Below, in pieces: positions 45,326-50,607 of a stretch of DNA of 50,607 nt. Source of the stretch: Dimargaris cristalligena. Its lineage: Eukaryota; Kickxellomycota; Dimargaritomycetes; Dimargaritales; Dimargaritaceae. Positions within the stretch are counted from its first letter, which is position 1, and the number at the start of each line of letters is the position of its first letter. Location of the stretch: the NCBI GenBank assembly GCA_027576995.1, contig JANBQC010000154.1:1-50607 (forward strand), in the 5' to 3' direction. Position numbers and translations under genes: made by a program. The notes beneath the pieces are model-generated. The model had not been told where the DNA came from, ran no database searches, and saw only the letters and a program-made list of their open reading frames with translations.

Positions 45326-45747
45326 ATGCAGTACCAGCCCCAGCCCCAGTACCAAGGTGTTCCCCCCGGTTACGGTCAGCCCATGCCCCCACAGGGTTAT
45401 CCCGGTAAGTTTGGCCTAGACCCGTATCTTTCTCATTCGTCGTTTGGAGCGGTTATTCCCCTCCTACTACTCCTCCTCCCCCTAGCACATTGCAACGCCC
45501 GCATGTCCCGTATTAACCCGTCCCATATGTCTTTCGGAAATAAATTATCCTCGACCTATTTTCCCTATCACACCCAGTCGGTCAGCCAATCTACGTGCAA
45601 TCCCCACCCATGGTGATCCAGCAGCAGCCTCCAGCCAAGAGCGGTGGTGGATGCGGTGACTGCTGCTTAGGTTGCGGTCTAGCCAGTCTTTGCTGTTGTT
45701 GCTGCGCCGAGGAGAGCTGTGAATGCTGCTGCGACATCTGCTGCTAA
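45326..45747 (+). CDS. Pro/Gln-rich protein with C-terminal CYSTM-like cysteine module, paralogue 2
   Basis: Exon 1 is 45326-45404 and exon 2 is 45578-45747. The 173-bp intron has donor GTAAGT and acceptor CACCCAG, and the split codon gives Val. The product has 82 residues. It starts MQYQPQPQYQGVPPGYGQ, continues with a hydrophobic-Gln stretch (IYVQSPPMVIQQQPP), and ends in a block with sixteen cysteines (SGGGCGDCCLGCGLASLCC and CECCCDICC). The last six residues (CCDICC) are identical to the end of paralogue 1. This supports a CYSTM-type protein held at the membrane through its cysteine-rich end. It has more cysteines than paralogue 1, with an AEESCE insertion, so metal binding is also possible (inference). 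Confidence 0.85.
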
Positions 45748-46653
45748 GGGCGAACATGGAGGTGATACCCCATCGGCCCACAATAGCCAAGTGGAAAAGG
45801 TTCACACCACCGCCCTATCTACGGCTCCTCTTTCGGCCCACTCGTCGGCCGAGTAATTAATAGCCGACGACCCTTATCTTTCTCTCCCATGTTTATTATT
45901 AGCGGACCCCTCGGTTGATGGAAGGGGGGGGGGTGCCCCGCTCAACCGTGCCTGTCTCTACTTCCCACCCTATTTTTCTCTTACCTATTCTATAGTTGTC
46001 AAACTCTCTTCCTTGATTACTGGGCTCGCACTATGGTATTTCAATCCCCCCCGGCCCTATGCGGTGGCTCTCCCCTGTCTCTGTTACTTCAGTCGTTTTT
46101 ATCTGTTACAATTATATATATGCGCATTTACATACCGATTGCCAATAGACCCATGTGCTGTTGTTACTGTGGTTTAAATTATTATAAATACTCACATTCT
46201 ACTCCGATGTCTGATCGCCATAGATTTGGCTGGAAGGGGGTCCTCTGAACATCTGATGATGTGGCCTTCCTACCCGGTATTGCTGCATTGTATAGTTTGG
46301 GGCTATTCATAAGTAACCGCTGCTTCGCACGCACCTTATGGGGTGTACTTGATATAAGCGACAGGGTTCCCAATTAACTTTACCAGCAGGTTAACCCCGG
46401 ATAGATGGGTGGTACTTCATTTTTGGTGTGTTGCACCAGCACTAGCATTCATTCAAATAAAAAGACAACCTGTTTATTACATATGACCATGAATATAACG
46501 GTCTACTTTCTGCCACTGGGATCCACTGCCAGAAGAATAAAGTGTGGGTAGGAGGATATGGAGAGGGTAAGGGTATAGGTGGACAACAGAAAGGCCCTTG
46601 GGGGTGGAGGAGGTAACCTTATCACCACTACCAATGTACCCCCCGCTATTCTT
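45748..46653. other. Convergent spacer, no supported gene
   Basis: Between the CYSTM paralogue 2 stop and the minus-strand orphan gene's stop. A poly-G run lies near 45926-45934, and AATAAA at about 46457. Only short frames. Confidence 0.5.
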
Positions 46654-48309
46654 TTAATGCCGAGCCCCGTCGGCATAGGAGACAAACAGATCGCCCATGT
46701 CATCGTCTTCGGGGAATATGAAATCTTCAGGCAAACCCAGGATGGGATACAAAGCTGAAATGTCATCATATTTGGCAAACACGTTTACCAATTGCTTGTC
46801 GCCGATAGCCGTCTTTAGGGTATAACACAGTCCCCTCAATTTTGTTAGTCTTTCCTGTTCAGCCTGTTTCATCGATTTGACCGGCTTGACTGACTCGCAA
46901 TCCACCGGGTCCATCATCGTCGTGACGGCCGCCTCCTGATCCATAAACAGGGCCCAGTGCGCCCGTTTAATGATGAAGGTCCACCAATGCACCTGGGGCA
47001 TTCCAAGAAGGTCCATAATCTCCTGCGCCAGCTCAAAGCGATTGTACAACAGCAGGTTGCTCGCCAGGTCCGGCCAGAGCCGCAATCCCCAGAATTCCGG
47101 CCAGGTGACTATTTCATTCAGCGTTTGGAAGCGGCAGGTGGTGCTCATGGTTTGTTTCCGCCTGCGGGCGGATAATTTCCTCGGGGTGGCCATCATGCGC
47201 CTCTGCTCGAGGGTAAATCCGCCAAACGCCTTACGAATAAAACCCATCGCCACTTCGGGACGCTCGCCCAAAAGAATACTCAATAGATTCAGAGATTGCC
47301 GACCTTTTGACCGGTCCAGCGTGCCCACAGTATAGCTCAAAACCCGCTGCCCTTGGTTTCCCCACTGGCCATAAAAACCAATGTCGTTGACGAACGCTAA
47401 ATGGGACATATAATTGCCCGGGTCGGTTTTGATGATACGCTGCACCTTCTCGAATTCGGCGTCATCTAGGGTGTCATCAATCAGAATATCCAATAACGTC
47501 TCCATCTATATATATATATATATATATATAAAGGGTAGGTATATTAAAGGTTGGTCATTTCAGGCCCATAGAGTTTCGTTAATTTCAAGCACACTCTATA
47601 AATATACACTCAAATAAATATCTAAGAATATACGTTGGCCAGACCCATACATCCATTAATGGGTACTACTTACATTGTCTCTAAATTGGGAGCATAAGGT
47701 CGTTTTGCCCAGGCCAGTACTCTCGACCGGCTTTCTTCTTGGTATGGGAATAATCTTGCGCGGTTCGCCCGGCAGAGGGCCGATGCCTCCCATACTACCG
47801 CTGGGCGAATTTGCATTAGCAATTGGGTCCATATTGCCGTTATCGTTATCGTTATCGTTATCGTCGTCGTCGTCGTCGTCGTCATCGCCCAAGGTCATGG
47901 CCCACCTATTGCGTTTCAGGCTCGGCCCGGAGCCGGGCTTTACCAGATCCCCTCCGCTCTTCTGGCTGAAGTCGGTGGCCCCGCTTGCTTCCGATTGGCC
48001 AGCATTGGCCGAGCTGGGGGAAGGGGTTTGTAACGGCACCCCCCCCATGGGCAGTGCCCGCAATGCGGCTTCCACGTTATAGTTGGGGTCGTTCAACATT
48101 TCGATATAACTTAGACGTTTCGGGTGGGATTGGGGCGAGGCAAATTTCGGGTCGCTGAGCAATTCATTCAGTATAGTATAGTCAGAGTCCTCGAGGAAAT
48201 AATTATCCCGGGAATAAGGGTTGCCTTCTACATCGTTGGCCTGTATGACCTTGGTAAAATGGGCCGACGAGACCAGAAGGGTGGCATAGCTAAGGATTGT
48301 AACACGCAT
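46654..48309 (-). CDS. Orphan protein with signal peptide, acidic repeat tract and helical C-terminal half, two exons
   Basis: Exon 1 is 48309-47674 and exon 2 is 47505-46654, giving 495 residues in phase 0. The donor is GTAAGT, and the acceptor AG closes a TA repeat. The ATG at 48309 opens a signal peptide (MRVTILSYATLLVSSAHFTKV). Residues 25-100 are polar with DPKF/DPNY-type repeats. A Ser/Gly-rich part, an Asp9-(Asn-Asp)n tract and a basic PRKIIPIPRRKP segment follow. Exon 2 encodes about 280 mostly helical residues (TLLDILIDDTLDDAEFEKV, WPEFWGLRLWPDLASNLLLY, HWWTFIIKRAHWALFM), ending acidic (PEDFIFPEDDDMGDL). No family is recognised. Exon 2 begins exactly with an ATG, so two separate genes are possible. 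The reading frame and donor favour one. It could be a lineage-specific secreted protein. Confidence 0.6.
47507..47530. repeat. (TA)12 repeat at an intron 3' end
   Basis: The TA run abuts the AG acceptor of the orphan gene's intron (minus strand), leaving no polypyrimidine tract. Confidence 0.9.
47839..47884 (-). repeat. GATAAC and GAC coding repeats (Asn-Asp and poly-Asp tract)
   Basis: Four GTTATC units followed by about seven GTC units on the plus strand encode the Asp9 and alternating Asn-Asp tract of the orphan protein. Confidence 0.9.
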
Positions 48310-50607
48310 GTTGGTGGCGGTGGTGGGGTTTTGCAAAAGAAAAGGGGCACGTTTGGGGGTAAATTATATTAGCGGGGTCTTTAGTTGACAAAAATTGGCT
48401 TGATAGAAACAAACTATTTTTTCTATACAGGTTGAATAATATAGAATATCCACCGGTAGGCAATTGGTAGTCGGGTGTGGTAGACAAAAGAAGTGGGGTC
48501 GGAAATATATGGTTTGGGTTGGAGTATACTAAATAATGGGTACGCCCGATAATGGCAGAAATACAGGCCAGAGTAAGTAGTGGTTTATAAAGTTAATTAT
48601 CTGAAATTATCTGTTATATACATAGCAGACATAAATAGGATGTTCAAAATATCAATAACTAGTTCACGAGGGGAGGGGTTGCCTCTATATACATCTACCC
48701 CCCTCCCTTGCAAACGAGCGGAAGCTTTTCCTCGTCGTTAAGAGGGAACATTATAAAATACAGGTAGGCGAGAGCACAAGGCCCTCCTTCCCTATTCAAC
48801 CACACCCAATCGTATGGTTTATCGAATTTCTCGAAAGCGGGTGGGTGTGGAGGATTAAACGAGGGAGATTCATTAGTAGTATCTCCCCCTTTGAAGCGGT
48901 TTATCGCTCATCAATTCATTGGTTGACATGTAGACCACTAGGCGCTACAGAGCCAATGTCGGACAACAGACGAAAATAAAAAGGGGAAGGGAGAGGGGAG
49001 AAAGGAAACAGTATTCGCCACTGCAGATTATAAATATATAAATAATATATTATTTAGCATTGCCTTTACGCCCCCCTCCCCCCCCCCGCTATATAGGCCC
49101 CATGAGATTGAACATCCAGTTCGATAGAAAAGCCTTAGGGTGCGCTGGACTATAGCGCACCGGGAAAGAAACTGGCCCTAGCCGGTTGTACAGCCACGAG
49201 AAACTCCGGCTGCGTCAAACCGATTGATGATCGGTGAAAAATGAGTTCTCCGCCAACTTTCCTGGGCGGTCCAATCCTTGGCATTCATAATCCAACTTGG
49301 ATGGGTTGAACGTTTCGCCTATTGGCACAAACCTTGGTCTAATTGATCACTTACCGAATCCGGCTTTCGGCGACTCTGAATCTCAACGGAGTACTTCCAC
49401 CTATCACATACAGAGCTGGCTTTAATCCTACGCGAAAGGGGGGAGGGGAGGTTCTCTCCAACTTGACGGTGCGATACTAATCTAACTATAGTCGCCTTCA
49501 AGGCTAAGTGTAATGTTGTAACCTTGGTCAAAATTAACGACACAGAGAGGGCAATGCCCTTTCACACTCCTTCCAGGGGTTGTTTTATTTGGTTAGTGGT
49601 GAGGGGAGGGTGAGGGTTCGGAAGCTACAGTTGGTAATGGGGAAAATGTAAAGTTTGTAAGGCAAAATGGTCACTATTATTATTATAGGACATATGGCTG
49701 GTATCGCCTAAAAGTGTACCCCGAACTCCCTGGCTTGAAATATCCGGCCCCCTCTCCATTACCGCCTCCTTCAGGCCGTAGGTCTTGGATAACGGTGATA
49801 AAATGGAGGCAGTGGGACTTTCTAAATTAAACTAATTATAGAGGCCAGTAACCCAAGTGGCTATACCTCCCCTCCTCTCCATTTTCACATTATTCACGAG
49901 TAGAGGTGGGCTGAGTCCGCGTGGGACAGCCGAGCCAACGGCAAATCACAATCAAGATAAGGGGAAAACAGGAATGGAGGGGGGATACTCGACCCGACTT
50001 CTTGGATGGTGGTGATGAATATAGGTGAAATTCGACCCAGCTATATAGGGTATTAAATGAGATGTGTATGAGAAAATAGGTGGGATATTCAATTTTAACC
50101 AGTAGCATTGGCCTCACCCAGCGGATGTATTGTTGTACTGCTCGGGTGAACCTCCCCCATATTGAATTACAGTGGGACGAATGGGGTAGAACTGGAGTAG
50201 GGTGGACTGCGGCCAAGGTCCTACTTTATCCCAGAATGGCCCTGATCTTCCGAATAGGGGTAAATGTTCATCCAAAGTTGAGTTAAAAGGGCGGAGAGCC
50301 AAGTGAGAGAGGGGGGATACCAGCCGGCCCTTCCCTCTCATCCAAACTAGGGTGGCTTCTCTAATGGGGGACGTGGTATTATAAAAAACGAGGTTGAGCG
50401 AATGTAGATGGCTTAGCAAGGTCCGTTTATTAATAACAGCCTTAATAGGTGTCGCCCCTCCTAATCCGTCCTAATCCAACCAACATGACCGCCATCATAT
50501 CAGGCCGTATAGCGCCATATTGTACCCCCCGGCCCTAACCAGGCCGAACATCATTGATAGCCCCTTAACCGGCCAGGCCTCCCGGAGTTCGCATTAATCA
50601 CTCGTAG
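48310..50607. other. 2.3-kb spacer with a structured GC-richer patch; no supported gene
   Basis: Mostly AT-rich, with a poly-C run near 49071-49088. The patch 49100-49330 has two perfect hairpins (see findings) and a minus-strand donor-like GTAAGT near 49355. On the minus strand the patch has short open stretches (NAKDWTAQESWRRTHFSP in one frame). I could not build a gene or identify an RNA. The remaining frames, of up to 108 codons, have no features. Confidence 0.45.

Noticed and set aside
49100..49330. U3 snoRNA
   Set aside because: The box-C-like word is there, but the invariant 5' GAUCAUUUCUAUAG region and a correct box D are absent. Kept only as a structured patch.
1..50607. CRISPR arrays, transposons, viral insertions, rRNA
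   Set aside because: No regularly spaced repeats, transposase or reverse-transcriptase motifs, terminal repeats, capsid or polymerase genes, or rRNA segments were seen on either strand.

Overview
The window looks like nuclear DNA of a filamentous or early-diverging fungus. Protein-coding genes are interrupted by spliceosomal introns of about 170-640 bp. These introns carry near-consensus GTAAGT donors and often a CTAAC-type branch site before the AG. The recognisable proteins are typical fungal housekeeping types: a trehalose-6-phosphate synthase with a fused phosphatase-like domain, Derlin, a HERP/Usa1-like protein, prefoldin 4, ribosomal protein L26, NFU1 and the complex I subunit NDUFS4. 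Long AT-rich or low-complexity spacers separate genes whose coding parts are visibly more GC-rich. The zygomycete-grade lineages (Zoopagomycota such as Dimargaritales/Kickxellales, or Mucoromycota) are my best guess. That placement is an inference from gene style, not something the sequence proves.

Layout. 1-2.1 kb holds no gene. 2.1-4.7 kb is a large secreted subtilase (+). 5.7-7.1 kb is a HERP-like ubiquitin-domain ER membrane protein (+), convergent with a two-exon membrane-anchored PHP-domain protein (-, 7.6-9.8 kb). 11.8-14.6 kb is the trehalose synthase gene (-), preceded by a stretch rich in stress-element-like CCCCT boxes. 16.5-17.5 kb is Derlin (-), divergent from prefoldin subunit 4 (+, 18.1-19.0 kb, four exons). 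19-22.7 kb is gene-poor, with two doubtful short reading frames. 22.7-23.8 kb is ribosomal protein L26 (-), divergent from a single-frame Nudix-TatD fusion (+, 24.7-26.4 kb), which converges on NFU1 (-, 26.8-27.7 kb). 29.1-33.1 kb carries two paralogous secreted proteins with a 3D/double-psi-barrel-like core (+). 34.1-34.9 kb is NDUFS4 (+). 36.8-37.6 kb and 45.3-45.7 kb are two small Pro/Gln/Tyr-rich proteins ending in CYSTM-like cysteine modules (+), and between them lies a two-exon orphan gene (40.3-41.4 kb). 46.7-48.3 kb is a two-exon orphan with a signal peptide (-). 48.3-50.6 kb holds no gene that I can support.

Functional themes. ER quality control is represented twice: the HERP-like protein and Derlin belong to the same HRD1 retrotranslocation complex in known systems. 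Mitochondrial respiratory assembly is also represented twice: NFU1 delivers Fe-S clusters, and complex I, which contains NDUFS4, is an Fe-S client. A secreted or surface group consists of the subtilase, the 3D-like pair, the CYSTM pair and the signal-peptide orphan. No virus, transposon, CRISPR array, rRNA or convincing tRNA was seen. The most unusual items are the Nudix-TatD(TATDN3-type) fusion, the secreted 3D-like paralogue pair, and the orphan gene at 46.7-48.3 kb.
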